Positions 1-6,543 of a stretch of 8,526 nucleotides of DNA are shown in pieces. The notes beneath the pieces are model-generated. The model worked only from the letters and a program-made list of their open reading frames with translations. It was not told the DNA's origin and did not search any database. The position numbers were made by a program, and so were the translations under genes. This DNA is from Nitrososphaerota archaeon (lineage in GTDB: Archaea > Thermoproteota > Nitrososphaeria > Nitrososphaerales > Nitrosopumilaceae): assembly GCA_030611185.1 (NCBI GenBank), contig JAUWQG010000036.1:1-8526 (forward strand). Reading direction: 5' to 3'. Position 1 is the stretch's first letter. Each line of letters starts with the position of its first letter.

Positions 1-177
1 ATCACCGCAGCTTGTAAGAGAATTCCTGACACGTTAATGCATCAGCTAGCTTTGGATGGTTTACTGATAGCCCCTGTTGGAGAAAATATTCAATCATTGA
101 TATTATTAAGAAAAACCTCAGAAGGGTTTGAGGAAATTAAAAATCAAAAAGGGTATGTGTTTGTTCCATTTCTTTGA
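1..177 (+). CDS. pcm: Protein-L-isoaspartate O-methyltransferase, C-terminal fragment (5' end outside window)
   Basis: Frame 1 is open from the window edge to TGA at 175-177 and gives 58 residues, the C-terminal end of the protein. It starts ITAACKRIPDTLMHQL, continues with GLLIAPVGENIQSL, and ends YVFVPFL. This follows the C-terminal third of PCMT-family enzymes (E. coli Pcm has ITAAPPEIPTALMTQL, LVLPVGEEHQYL, VRFVPLV in the same order). The family uses S-adenosylmethionine in the cytoplasm to methylate isoaspartyl residues in damaged proteins, starting their repair. The SAM-binding motifs lie upstream of the window and cannot be checked. The gene converges on the isoprenoid operon with only 42 bp between stop codons. 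The family call is firm for the visible part; substrate specificity is inferred from the family. Confidence 0.85.
   Translation: MTAACKRIPDTLMHQLALDGLLIAPVGENIQSLILLRKTSEGFEEIKNQKGYVFVPFL
138..151 (-). terminator. Possible U-tract terminator for the rpoN-to-GGPP synthase operon
   Basis: On the minus strand this stretch reads CCCTTTTTGATTTTTAA, two T5 runs two bases apart, about 70 nt past the stop of the GGPP synthase gene. Archaeal RNA polymerase terminates at such U-tracts without a hairpin. The 42-bp gap between the two stop codons has no comparable T-run on the minus strand. If this is the real site, the operon transcript ends antisense to the 3' end of pcm. This is inferred from base composition only. 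Confidence 0.3.
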
Positions 178-219
178 TTATTATTTTGTATTGTAGAAAT
201 CTAACTTATTTCTTTTCAA
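178..219. other. Short convergent intergenic spacer
   Basis: These 42 bp separate the TGA of pcm (+) from the TAG of the GGPP synthase gene (-). The plus strand is T-rich (TTATTATTTTG at 178-188, then ATTTCTTTTC near 208), which could terminate the pcm transcript. No stem-loop or ORF is visible. Confidence 0.5.
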
Positions 220-1200
220 CTAAAGACTTCTTTTTACGACGAAATCCAATAGTTCCACTAGTTCGTTTTTAGCTACCCCAGAATATTTTGACAAGGACTT
301 CTCTGCCCGTTCGGCATATTTTAGAGCCTGACTTCTTACATTTTCCTCAATCCCAAGTGCACGGATTACATTGACGGCTTTTTTGACATCACTTTTAGAG
401 GCCTTTTGATTTCCAAATGCTTTCAAAATCATTGTTTTGTTTTTTCCTTTAGCTGATTTTATTGCCATCAATATTGGCAATGATTTTTTTCCTTCTCGAA
501 GATCATTCCCAACTGGTTTTTTAGTAACCTTTGGATCTCCCATCACTCCTATGAGATCATCAGTAATTTGAAAAGCAATTCCTAAATTATTTCCAAAAGA
601 TGATAGATTAGCCACATCCGTTGTTTTGTTAGTTGCGCAGATTGCTCCCATAGCACATGAGACATCAAATAATGCAGCAGTTTTTTTACCAATCATTTTA
701 ATGTATTCGGATTGAGATGGAATTTTTTTTCCTTCAGCCATTTTTATATCCATTATTTGACCTTCACAAACTTTAACACAAGCCGTTGCAAGTCTAGAAA
801 TAATCTGAGTCATAGCATTACCAGATAACTTTGAATCTGAAATTATTTGAAATGCTTTAGAAAATAACACATCCCCTGCTAGTATTGCTACGGGCATTCC
901 AAATTTTTTGTGAACAGTTGGAACACCATGACGCATCTCGTCATTATCCATAATGTCGTCATGTACTAATGTAAAATTGTGAACCATTTCTACTGCACTA
1001 GCAGCTTGCATAGCCTTTGATGTCTTACCGCCCAAAATCTGGCAGCTTTTAATTACCATGTATGGCCGAAGCCGTTTTCCACCATTAATGATTAAATGAC
1101 CAGCTGCATCATAAAGTATTTTGGGGTTTCCTTTTAATTTTGTTTTTAGATATCTATTTACGGTTTTGGCATTTTTTTCAATTGGTTTGGTTTTTTTCAT
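220..1200 (-). CDS. idsA: Geranylgeranyl diphosphate synthase (trans-prenyltransferase)
   Basis: A 326-residue class I polyprenyl synthase that condenses DMAPP or short allylic diphosphates with IPP. The product is probably GGPP (C20), the precursor of archaeal ether-lipid chains. GGKRLRP (about 40-46) forms the IPP/diphosphate-binding patch. The first Asp-rich motif is HDDIMD (D81, D82, D85). The residue five before it is Phe, as in the Sulfolobus acidocaldarius C20 enzyme, where that Phe limits chain length. The second motif is TDDLIG (D214, D215) followed by GDPKVTKKPVGNDLREGKK. Its third Asp is Gly, as in other archaeal GGPP synthases, so this is not a defect. The ATG at 1200 overlaps the upstream gene's TGA (ATGA) and has GGAGG eight bases upstream, the clearest Shine-Dalgarno in the operon. 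A TTG at 1215 would add five residues but starts inside that GGAGG context, so it is rejected. Last gene of the operon. Confidence 0.93.
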   Translation of the reverse strand: MKKTKPIEKNAKTVNRYLKTKLKGNPKILYDAAGHLIINGGKRLRPYMVIKSCQILGGKTSKAMQAASAVEMVHNFTLVHDDIMDNDEMRHGVPTVHKKFGMPVAILAGDVLFSKAFQIISDSKLSGNAMTQIISRLATACVKVCEGQIMDIKMAEGKKIPSQSEYIKMIGKKTAALFDVSCAMGAICATNKTTDVANLSSFGNNLGIAFQITDDLIGVMGDPKVTKKPVGNDLREGKKSLPILMAIKSAKGKNKTMILKAFGNQKASKSDVKKAVNVIRALGIEENVRSQALKYAERAEKSLSKYSGVAKNELVELLDFVVKRSL

Positions 1201-1838
1201 TCCACTAGCCTCCAATTATCCTCTGGGAGATGAACTTTAATTGCTTGTTGAAACACTTCATGCATTTCATTATTCATCCATGTTGATAAAACACTATCAT
1301 ATTTTTCTAACATTTGTTTTTCTGATTTATCTAATAATTCTAGGGCTATTATCATCCAAGGACAATAGATTTTAGGATTAGTTTTCAATTCAGATAGCAT
1401 CTCTTGGGCTGAAATCCCTTTAATTTCATCAATTTCTCCTTCTATTTGCTTGAATTGAGATGAATCATCTACGATTCCAATAAGGGTACCACAAATCTCG
1501 TTTTCTGAACCTACATCTTTGTATGGAACGTGATATTCAAATTTGAACAAATAATCCAATTTACATTGGATTCCTAATTCTTCAGGCATTCTTCTTTCTC
1601 CCGATGATACATAAGTTTCAGATTCTCTTGGGTGACTTGCAACAGTTCCATCCCAATCATTAGGCCACAACATTTTTTCTTTGGCTCTTCGGGTTAAAAC
1701 TAGCCTCCCATTTTTATCAAAAAGTAATGCGGTAAATGCTCTATGTAGAACACCATTTGGTAAATGACACTTTACTTTTTCTTCAGTTCCAATCGGATTA
1801 TCTTTCTCATCAACTAAAATTAAATATTCTTCAGGCAT
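1197..1838 (-). CDS. Type 1 isopentenyl-diphosphate isomerase-like Nudix protein lacking the catalytic Cys
   Basis: A 213-residue Nudix-fold protein that aligns to E. coli IDI without gaps over the first 90 residues, so residue numbers coincide. Metal ligands H25, H32 and H69 are present, as is E87 in RRMPEELG. The Glu pair of SENEIC (E112, E114) corresponds to E. coli E114/E116, and CPWMII matches the conserved SPWMVM. The catalytic Cys67 of WTNSVCGHP is Ala67 here (WDGTVASHP; codon GCA). Type 1 IDI interconverts IPP and DMAPP by protonation/deprotonation using that Cys and the Glu. Context argues for an isoprenoid role: IPP kinase lies upstream and the GGPP synthase downstream. Activity as an isomerase is uncertain. 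The start is ATG at 1838 because MPEEYLILVDE matches the family N-terminus and GAGG lies eight bases upstream; a TTG at 1895 would add 19 unrelated residues. It overlaps the IPK gene by 8 nt and idsA by 4 nt. Confidence 0.85.
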   Translation of the reverse strand: MPEEYLILVDEKDNPIGTEEKVKCHLPNGVLHRAFTALLFDKNGRLVLTRRAKEKMLWPNDWDGTVASHPRESETYVSSGERRMPEELGIQCKLDYLFKFEYHVPYKDVGSENEICGTLIGIVDDSSQFKQIEGEIDEIKGISAQEMLSELKTNPKIYCPWMIIALELLDKSEKQMLEKYDSVLSTWMNNEMHEVFQQAIKVHLPEDNWRLVE

Positions 1839-2583
1839 TTCTTTTTCCTCTAAACAATGTCCCTTCAAATTTCCTATTTTTAACCGCTTTGACAATTCTT
1901 TCAGGTTTGTTACCGTTTACAAAAAATACACTTATTCCCATTCTTGCTATTTTTGATGCTTCCTGTACTTTTCTAGTCATACCCCCAGTAACATCCATTG
2001 TATTTTCAGAGATTGTAGGTTTTTCACTTTTTAATTCGTAAATTAATTTTTTTGATTTTAGATCAGAGTATAACCCGTCCTCATTTAGAGCAAAAATACT
2101 TAATCTTGGTCTTAAAATTTTTGAAAGATATGTCATAATTTTATCTCCTGATAAAATGTATGTTTTATTTTGGCCATACCAAAGTGCATCACCAAAAGTA
2201 ATAGGGATTAAACCTGATCTGGCAATTTTTTCAATTTCTTTTATTTTTTTTGACATGGGCTTGTTTCCTGTCATAAAGTCAGTGGGTGGTAGACAGTATG
2301 GATTTAATTTATTTTTTAAAAGTGAATCTAATATTATTTTGTTAAGCTCAATCATTGAGTTTTTTACTATTGATACTCCATGTGTATCGTATTTTCTTGG
2401 TTGAGTATGCATATCATATTTTACAGACCAATAATGGCCATACGAGCCTCCGCCATGAACAATAATCAAAGGCTCATCAATTTTCTTTAGATTTTTTGCA
2501 ATGTTTTCTATAGTTTTTTTCCTAGGCGATAGAGGTTTTTTCTTATTGGTGATAATTGAGCCTCCTAGCTTGATTAGGATCAT
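1831..2583 (-). CDS. ipk: Isopentenyl phosphate kinase
   Basis: A 250-residue amino-acid-kinase-fold protein that phosphorylates isopentenyl phosphate to IPP with ATP, the last step of the archaeal modified mevalonate pathway. Visible motifs in order: the N-terminal ILIKLGGSIIT with Lys5; VHGGGSYGH (42-50), whose final His50 corresponds to the His that separates IPKs from other amino-acid kinases and contacts the substrate phosphate; LSGDKIM (144-150); ALNEDGLY (165-172); DVTGGMTRK (197-205), the nucleotide-binding segment; and a C-terminal EGTLF. The length is typical of the family (about 245-265). The start is ATG at 2583, 23 bp after the mevalonate kinase stop. The upstream bases include GGGGA, at best a weak ribosome site. 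The 3' end overlaps the IDI-like gene by 8 nt, suggesting coupling. The call is firm. Confidence 0.93.
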   Translation of the reverse strand: MILIKLGGSIITNKKKPLSPRKKTIENIAKNLKKIDEPLIIVHGGGSYGHYWSVKYDMHTQPRKYDTHGVSIVKNSMIELNKIILDSLLKNKLNPYCLPPTDFMTGNKPMSKKIKEIEKIARSGLIPITFGDALWYGQNKTYILSGDKIMTYLSKILRPRLSIFALNEDGLYSDLKSKKLIYELKSEKPTISENTMDVTGGMTRKVQEASKIARMGISVFFVNGNKPERIVKAVKNRKFEGTLFRGKRNA

Positions 2584-2606
2584 GCTGTCCCCAAATTCCT
2601 AGTCAA

Positions 2607-3554
2607 TTATAAAGTATCCAATCCTGTAAAATCAATTTTTGTGGAAAAGCACTCGTAATTATTTTTCTTTAATTGCTGAATAGTTTTTTCCATGTTGTTC
2701 TCATCAGTTAAAGCAAAAATACATCCTCCGCCACCTGCACCTGTAAGTTTTGCACCCCAAGAAGTTTTAGTTGCCAATTCAATCATGTCTCTTAGTTTTT
2801 CATTAGATACTCCTATAGTTTCAAGATACTCTTGATTTTTTATCATATCTCTACCAATACCTTTCAGATCATTATTCTTTAGACAAATCAAAACATCATC
2901 TATCAAACCAGTCTCTTCATTACAAATATCGGAGAATTTCTCTTCATTTTTTTCTTTGAATTCTTTTACATTTGAGACCACTTCTTTTGTTGAATGCTCC
3001 ATCTTTGAATTTGCAATAACTAGATGAAAGTTCGGCTCAGAGTCTATCTTTGAATGACCATTTTGCTTATCGTATTTGATAAGACCACCAAAAGTACAAA
3101 CAGTACAGTCTGCTCCTGAAGTATTTGGGAAAATTGTTTTTTCGGCCTCTATTGCCATTTGTAAAATTTCTTCTTTGGAATTTTTAGCAAAAATTCCGGA
3201 AATAGAAGCAGCTCCTGCCACACAACACGCAGAAGATGAGCCTAATCCTACTCCTAGAGGAATTTCAGAATCTACTGTTATTTTCATTCCTGATTTATTA
3301 TCGTATTTTTGAATCATTTTATCTGCCAAATAATAAAATGGTCTTAATTGAATGTCAATTTCATTAATTGGTTTTTTGGGAGATGATACTAAATTTCCTA
3401 CGCTTGAATTTATCGAAATTTTATTGTCTGAAGTTTTTTCTGTTGTAACTGTAATTCTTTTGTTAATTGCACAAAGAATGGCCGTAATTCCATAAACTAC
3501 AAAATGCTCCCCAAAAAGGATTATTTTTCCAGGTGCAGAAGCTTTGGATTTCAA
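2607..3554 (-). CDS. mvk: Mevalonate kinase
   Basis: A 315-residue GHMP kinase that converts mevalonate to mevalonate 5-phosphate with ATP in the cytoplasm. Motif 1 is APGKIILFGEH (8-18). The ATP loop, motif 2, is PLGVGLGSSSA (99-109). Asp149 in NTSGADCTVCTFGG corresponds to the catalytic base (human Asp204, in NPSGVDNAVSTWGG). Motif 3 is LTGAGGGGC (270-278). The length matches archaeal mevalonate kinases. The only possible start is TTG at 3554: the frame has no ATG before the conserved core, and the GHMP N-terminus begins here. This TTG overlaps the TGA of the MEMO gene (TTGA), so translation probably depends on re-initiation; no good Shine-Dalgarno is seen. Phosphomevalonate kinase and decarboxylase, or the archaeal dehydratase/decarboxylase pair, are not in the window. 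Confidence 0.94.
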   Translation of the reverse strand: MKSKASAPGKIILFGEHFVVYGITAILCAINKRITVTTEKTSDNKISINSSVGNLVSSPKKPINEIDIQLRPFYYLADKMIQKYDNKSGMKITVDSEIPLGVGLGSSSACCVAGAASISGIFAKNSKEEILQMAIEAEKTIFPNTSGADCTVCTFGGLIKYDKQNGHSKIDSEPNFHLVIANSKMEHSTKEVVSNVKEFKEKNEEKFSDICNEETGLIDDVLICLKNNDLKGIGRDMIKNQEYLETIGVSNEKLRDMIELATKTSWGAKLTGAGGGGCIFALTDENNMEKTIQQLKKNNYECFSTKIDFTGLDTL

Positions 3555-4384
3555 GTGAACACTATTGACCCATACCCAACAACCGAACTCGTATCTCCAG
3601 TCACATCCCCACTAGTAGCATATTTGAGCAATTCTCCTTTTGTCGCACCAAGTTCTTTACAGGCAATAATTGTAGATGCTATCGCTCCATATCCACATGC
3701 TGTAACTTTTCTTTTTTCTAAAACATCATAAAATTTATCCACATCCATCTCTAATATTGGCTCAATCAAAGCCAAATCCTGTTCATGGGCAAATTCATTG
3801 GGCTCATAATGTGTAAAATCAGAAGATCCAATTATCATAGTATTTTTTTTCTTTGCAATTTTTGCAATTGCTAATCCCACATCTTGTGCTACTTCTTTGC
3901 TTTGGTTAACCAAAGAAATTGGTAAAATTTTAAAATTAGAAAACGTCATTTGTAATATGGGAATTTGTACTTCTAAACTATGTTCTCGTGTGTGAGAAAA
4001 ATAATCTGATTCAATAGTTTGTGATAATTGAGATACTTCCTCTGCAGATTCAGAGTCAACTTCTATTTTTCCAAGTGGTGTTTCCCATTGACAATCTTTC
4101 ATTGTTGCAACACTCCTACCTATCCCCCAATGATTTGGTCCTATGATTATAAATAATTCTGGTGATTCAGCTGATATCGAATAAATTGAGTTACATGCAA
4201 TCGGTCCAGAGTATTCATAACCTGCATGGGGACAAATTACTCCAAAAATTTTCTTTCCAGATTCTTTTGGAGGATTTTTCCCTGGTCCAAATGAATGTAA
4301 GAAACAATCTTCAATTAATTTTGTTAATTTGTTTTTTTCGTCAGGATAGAACATTCCGGCTACAGCCGGTGTTCTAATTTGCAT
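3551..4384 (-). CDS. MEMO1-family protein
   Basis: A 277-residue member of the MEMO family, which has a fold related to extradiol dioxygenases and binds metal. RTPAVAGMFYPD (4-15) is the family N-terminus. The likely metal ligands are His53 in CPHAGYEYSG, His85 in GPNHWG and Cys230 in TACGYGAI, corresponding to human MEMO1 His49, His81 and Cys244. Asp189 and His192 in GSSDFTH, and EHSLEVQIP (134-142), are also conserved in the family. The enzymatic role in archaea is not established. The family is repeatedly found beside mevalonate kinase in archaeal genomes, as here, which suggests a link to isoprenoid metabolism, but this is inference. The ATG at 4384 shares one base with the rpsB TAA (TAATG), and the 3' end overlaps the mevalonate kinase start by 4 nt. 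Confidence 0.92.
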   Translation of the reverse strand: MQIRTPAVAGMFYPDEKNKLTKLIEDCFLHSFGPGKNPPKESGKKIFGVICPHAGYEYSGPIACNSIYSISAESPELFIIIGPNHWGIGRSVATMKDCQWETPLGKIEVDSESAEEVSQLSQTIESDYFSHTREHSLEVQIPILQMTFSNFKILPISLVNQSKEVAQDVGLAIAKIAKKKNTMIIGSSDFTHYEPNEFAHEQDLALIEPILEMDVDKFYDVLEKRKVTACGYGAIASTIIACKELGATKGELLKYATSGDVTGDTSSVVGYGSIVFT

Positions 4385-5007
4385 TACTCGATTTCCTCTT
4401 CCGTAATTTTTGTTTCGAAATCATCGATTTCATATTTCATTGGATCATTTTCTTTTAATTCTCCTCTTTCTATGAGAATTTGACGAACCAATAACCAATA
4501 AACAGTAGCAAGTGCTTTTCTTCCTCTATTGTTTGCTGGAATAACGACATCCAATTTTGATGTAATGTTATCTGTATTTGCAATTCCGATGATTGGTATA
4601 CCTGCATTAGTTGCCTCAATTATGGCCTGCTCATCTACCTGTGGGTCAGAAATTAAGACCAATTTTGGTTCAATATAGTAAGGCAAAGAAGGATTTGTGA
4701 GAGTTCCTGGCAAAAATCTCCCTAGTAATTTTTTAGTGTCAAGCATTTCGCAAAATTTCTCAATAGGTGTATTTGCATATTGTCGTCCCGAACAAACTAT
4801 GAGTTTATCTGTTCCAACACGATTGATGAATTTTGCAGCGGTTTTAATTTTTTCAAGAGTAATATCAAGATCAAGCATGTAAAGACCTTCAGGACTTGCT
4901 TTTGTAATGAAAGGTATCATGAATTTTGTTTTAACTTGAGTTCCAACCCTAATACCTGTTGAAAGTACCATTTTTTTGATGTCTGTAGACTCTGCTTGTT
5001 CACTCAT
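4384..5007 (-). CDS. rpsB: 30S ribosomal protein S2 (uS2), archaeal type
   Basis: A 207-residue archaeal/eukaryotic-type uS2 that sits on the solvent side of the small subunit at the head-body junction. The sequence shows STGIRVGTQ near residue 17, DKLIVCSGRQYA mid-protein, the signature RFLPGTLTNP, then LVLISDPQVDEQAIIEATNA, GIPIIGIANTDN and GRKALATVYWLL. All are in the family order and without gaps in key motifs. The start ATG at 5007 (MSEQAES) is seven bases after the enolase TAA. A TTG at 5025 would add six residues overlapping the enolase gene and is less likely. The acidic C-terminal tail (ITEEEIE) resembles other archaeal S2 proteins. Co-location with enolase and MEMO is a known archaeal arrangement. 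Confidence 0.96.
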   Translation of the reverse strand: MSEQAESTDIKKMVLSTGIRVGTQVKTKFMIPFITKASPEGLYMLDLDITLEKIKTAAKFINRVGTDKLIVCSGRQYANTPIEKFCEMLDTKKLLGRFLPGTLTNPSLPYYIEPKLVLISDPQVDEQAIIEATNAGIPIIGIANTDNITSKLDVVIPANNRGRKALATVYWLLVRQILIERGELKENDPMKYEIDDFETKITEEEIE

Positions 5008-5014
5008 AGCGATT

Positions 5015-6253
5015 TTAAATCTCAATCATACCGCATATTAAATCATGCTCTGAGAGGCGTATCAATTCATTTAGTTTTGCCACTCTTTCTCCTCCAACTA
5101 TGCCCACTTTGAGCATTTTAGACTTTGTTGCTAAGCCAATATGAGTAATATGAGAATCAGTGGATTCACCCGATCTATGCGATGTGATAAGTTTTACATT
5201 GTTGTGATTTGCTACTTCTGCAAATTCTAAAGCATCATGAAGGCTTCCTGCTTGATTGACTTTGAGTATAGCTGCATTACAAGATTTTGATTCAATCGCC
5301 TTGCTTAGAATATTCTTGTTTGTAACAGTAAGATCATCTCCTGTTACAAGAGTATCGGGAAATCTTTTTGTTAATTCTGCCATGTCATCAAAGGCTTCTT
5401 CATGAACTGCATCTTCAGCATAAATTAACTTGTATTTTTCAATAATTTTTGCAGCAAATTCAATTTGATCCTTAGATGAATTTTCAAATCCAGCCCTATC
5501 ATAAAGATATTTTTGTTTTCCTTCATCCCATTGTGTTGATGATGCAAAGTCTACTCCCAGAGAAACCTCCTTTCCTAATGTGAATCCTAAATTTTCAATG
5601 GCTTTGGTAGAAACATCCAAAGCTTTTTCATTATCTAATTTTGGAGCCCAACCTCCTTCATCGCCTCTACCATTAGTAAAAGTTGGATCCTCTTTTTCCA
5701 GAACTTTGCGCAATTCTTTGTGCACAGCTAAATTGGTATCTATTGCATCTCTGATTGTTTTTGATCCCGTCGCACAAATTAAAATTTCTTGGATGTCTGG
5801 TGTACCAGGACCTGCATGAGCTCCACCTCCTAAAATATTTCCTATAGGATATGGAAATTTGAAGGAAGATTCAGAAGATAATGTTTGAAACAATGGTTGA
5901 TTTAATGACTTTGATGCTGATTCCATAGATGCAATCGTTACTGCAAATGCAAGTGCACCTCCAATTTCTGAATAATTAGATGATTTATCCAAACTTTTTA
6001 AAACATCGTGAACAGATTTTAGATCTGATGCTTCTAAACCAATAAATTTTTGAGAATTATTTTTTAATATTTGAAGACTCTCTTCTGGGTTTTCATTTGG
6101 AAAACTCACTGCTTCATATTTGCCGACACTTGCTCCTGACGGTGCACACACTCTCCCAAGAAATTTGTTATCAGTAATAATGTCAACTTCAATTGTTTTA
6201 CTACCTCTACTGTTGTAGAGAATACGTCCTTCAATAGATGTAATCTTTGGCAA
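5015..6253 (-). CDS. eno: Enolase (phosphopyruvate hydratase)
   Basis: A 412-residue enolase that interconverts 2-phosphoglycerate and phosphoenolpyruvate; in an autotroph it would serve mainly gluconeogenesis. Recognised elements: SIEGRILYNSRGSKTIEVD (6-24), the PSGASVG loop (38-44), GGGAHAGPG with His146, DIQEI with Glu156, GRGDEGGWAP with Glu199 (catalytic acid), the metal ligands Asp235 (GVDFAS), Glu280 and Asp306 (GDDLTVTN), catalytic Lys331 (ILKVNQAGSL), and SHRSGES (358-364). The Glu280 segment is YAEDAV instead of the usual SIEDP: the ligand is kept but the following Pro is Ala. The start must be TTG at 6253. An in-frame TAG lies just upstream, and the next Met falls past residue 100, well inside the fold. 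It begins one base after the rpoN stop; only a weak GAG is visible as a ribosome site. Confidence 0.95.
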   Translation of the reverse strand: MPKITSIEGRILYNSRGSKTIEVDIITDNKFLGRVCAPSGASVGKYEAVSFPNENPEESLQILKNNSQKFIGLEASDLKSVHDVLKSLDKSSNYSEIGGALAFAVTIASMESASKSLNQPLFQTLSSESSFKFPYPIGNILGGGAHAGPGTPDIQEILICATGSKTIRDAIDTNLAVHKELRKVLEKEDPTFTNGRGDEGGWAPKLDNEKALDVSTKAIENLGFTLGKEVSLGVDFASSTQWDEGKQKYLYDRAGFENSSKDQIEFAAKIIEKYKLIYAEDAVHEEAFDDMAELTKRFPDTLVTGDDLTVTNKNILSKAIESKSCNAAILKVNQAGSLHDALEFAEVANHNNVKLITSHRSGESTDSHITHIGLATKSKMLKVGIVGGERVAKLNELIRLSEHDLICGMIEI

Positions 6254-6254
6254 T

Positions 6255-6491
6255 CTATTCTAACTCAGATTGGACTTCTTGATGTCTTCTCTGAATAGCT
6301 TCATAGAATGGAACAACTTGTTGAATGGTTTCAACCGTAGTTAATAGCATTCTTCTGCAACAATATCTGCCGATTCCTAAGGAATCTAAAACCTTGGCTG
6401 GATCTTCTCCAGATTTGACTTTAGTTTGATAGTCTTCAAATTTATCTGCGATAAGATTTCCACAAGTAAAACATCTTATGGGAACTAACAT
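6255..6491 (-). CDS. rpoN: DNA-directed RNA polymerase subunit N (RpoN/Rpb10)
   Basis: A 78-residue zinc-binding subunit of archaeal RNA polymerase, orthologous to eukaryotic Rpb10, which helps hold the assembly platform. MLVPIRCFTCGN gives Cys7 and Cys10, and GIGRYCCRRML gives Cys44 and Cys45, the CxxC...CC zinc site of the family. EDPAKVLDSLGI between them is also typical. The C-terminal tail is slightly longer than in many archaeal homologues (about 65-70). The start is ATG at 6491. A longer frame opens at an ATG at 6527, but those 12 residues (MVFIILDYFFVR) run through the TATA box and have no family counterpart. No Shine-Dalgarno is seen, and a TATA box centred 27 nt upstream suggests a leaderless mRNA. 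First gene of the operon. In many archaea rpoK follows; here enolase follows directly. Confidence 0.96.
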   Translation of the reverse strand: MLVPIRCFTCGNLIADKFEDYQTKVKSGEDPAKVLDSLGIGRYCCRRMLLTTVETIQQVVPFYEAIQRRHQEVQSELE

Positions 6492-6513
6492 ACGAACGAA
6501 AAAGTAATCAAGG

Positions 6514-6523
6514 ATTATAAAAA
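6514..6523. promoter_or_regulatory. TATA box apparently shared by divergent rpoN and tRNA-Leu
   Basis: The ten bases ATTATAAAAA form the only good TATA box in the 52 bp between the rpoN ATG (6491, minus) and the tRNA 5' end (6544, plus). Its centre, near 6518, is 26 nt from the tRNA end and 27 nt from the rpoN ATG, the usual archaeal TATA-to-start distance in both directions. The purine-rich AAGGA just before it on the plus strand resembles a BRE facing the tRNA; the other flank (TGCATGG on minus) is a poorer BRE. Start sites are inferred, not measured. Confidence 0.65.
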
Positions 6524-6543
6524 CCATGCAAGCAAATTCTGCT

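Noticed and set aside
900..990. Second Asp-rich motif of GGPP synthase (TDDLIG) as a defective DDxxD
   Set aside because: DDxxG at this site also occurs in functional archaeal GGPP synthases; the FARM motif at 945-965 and the GKK segment are intact.
1839..1895. Longer IDI-like protein from TTG at 1895
   Set aside because: The 19 extra residues are unlike the family and lie inside the IPK gene; ATG at 1838 has GAGG at proper spacing and matches the E. coli numbering exactly.
1736..2041. 101-codon plus-strand ORF
   Set aside because: It runs antisense to the IPK and IDI-like genes, which have clear family motifs; its Leu/Phe-rich translation is typical of an antisense shadow.
5008..5025. Longer uS2 from TTG at 5025
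   Set aside because: It would overlap the enolase gene; MSEQAES from ATG at 5007 is typical of archaeal S2.
6492..6527. N-terminal extension of RpoN from the ATG at 6527
   Set aside because: The family begins at MLVPIRCF; the extension crosses the TATA box and has no counterpart in RpoN proteins.
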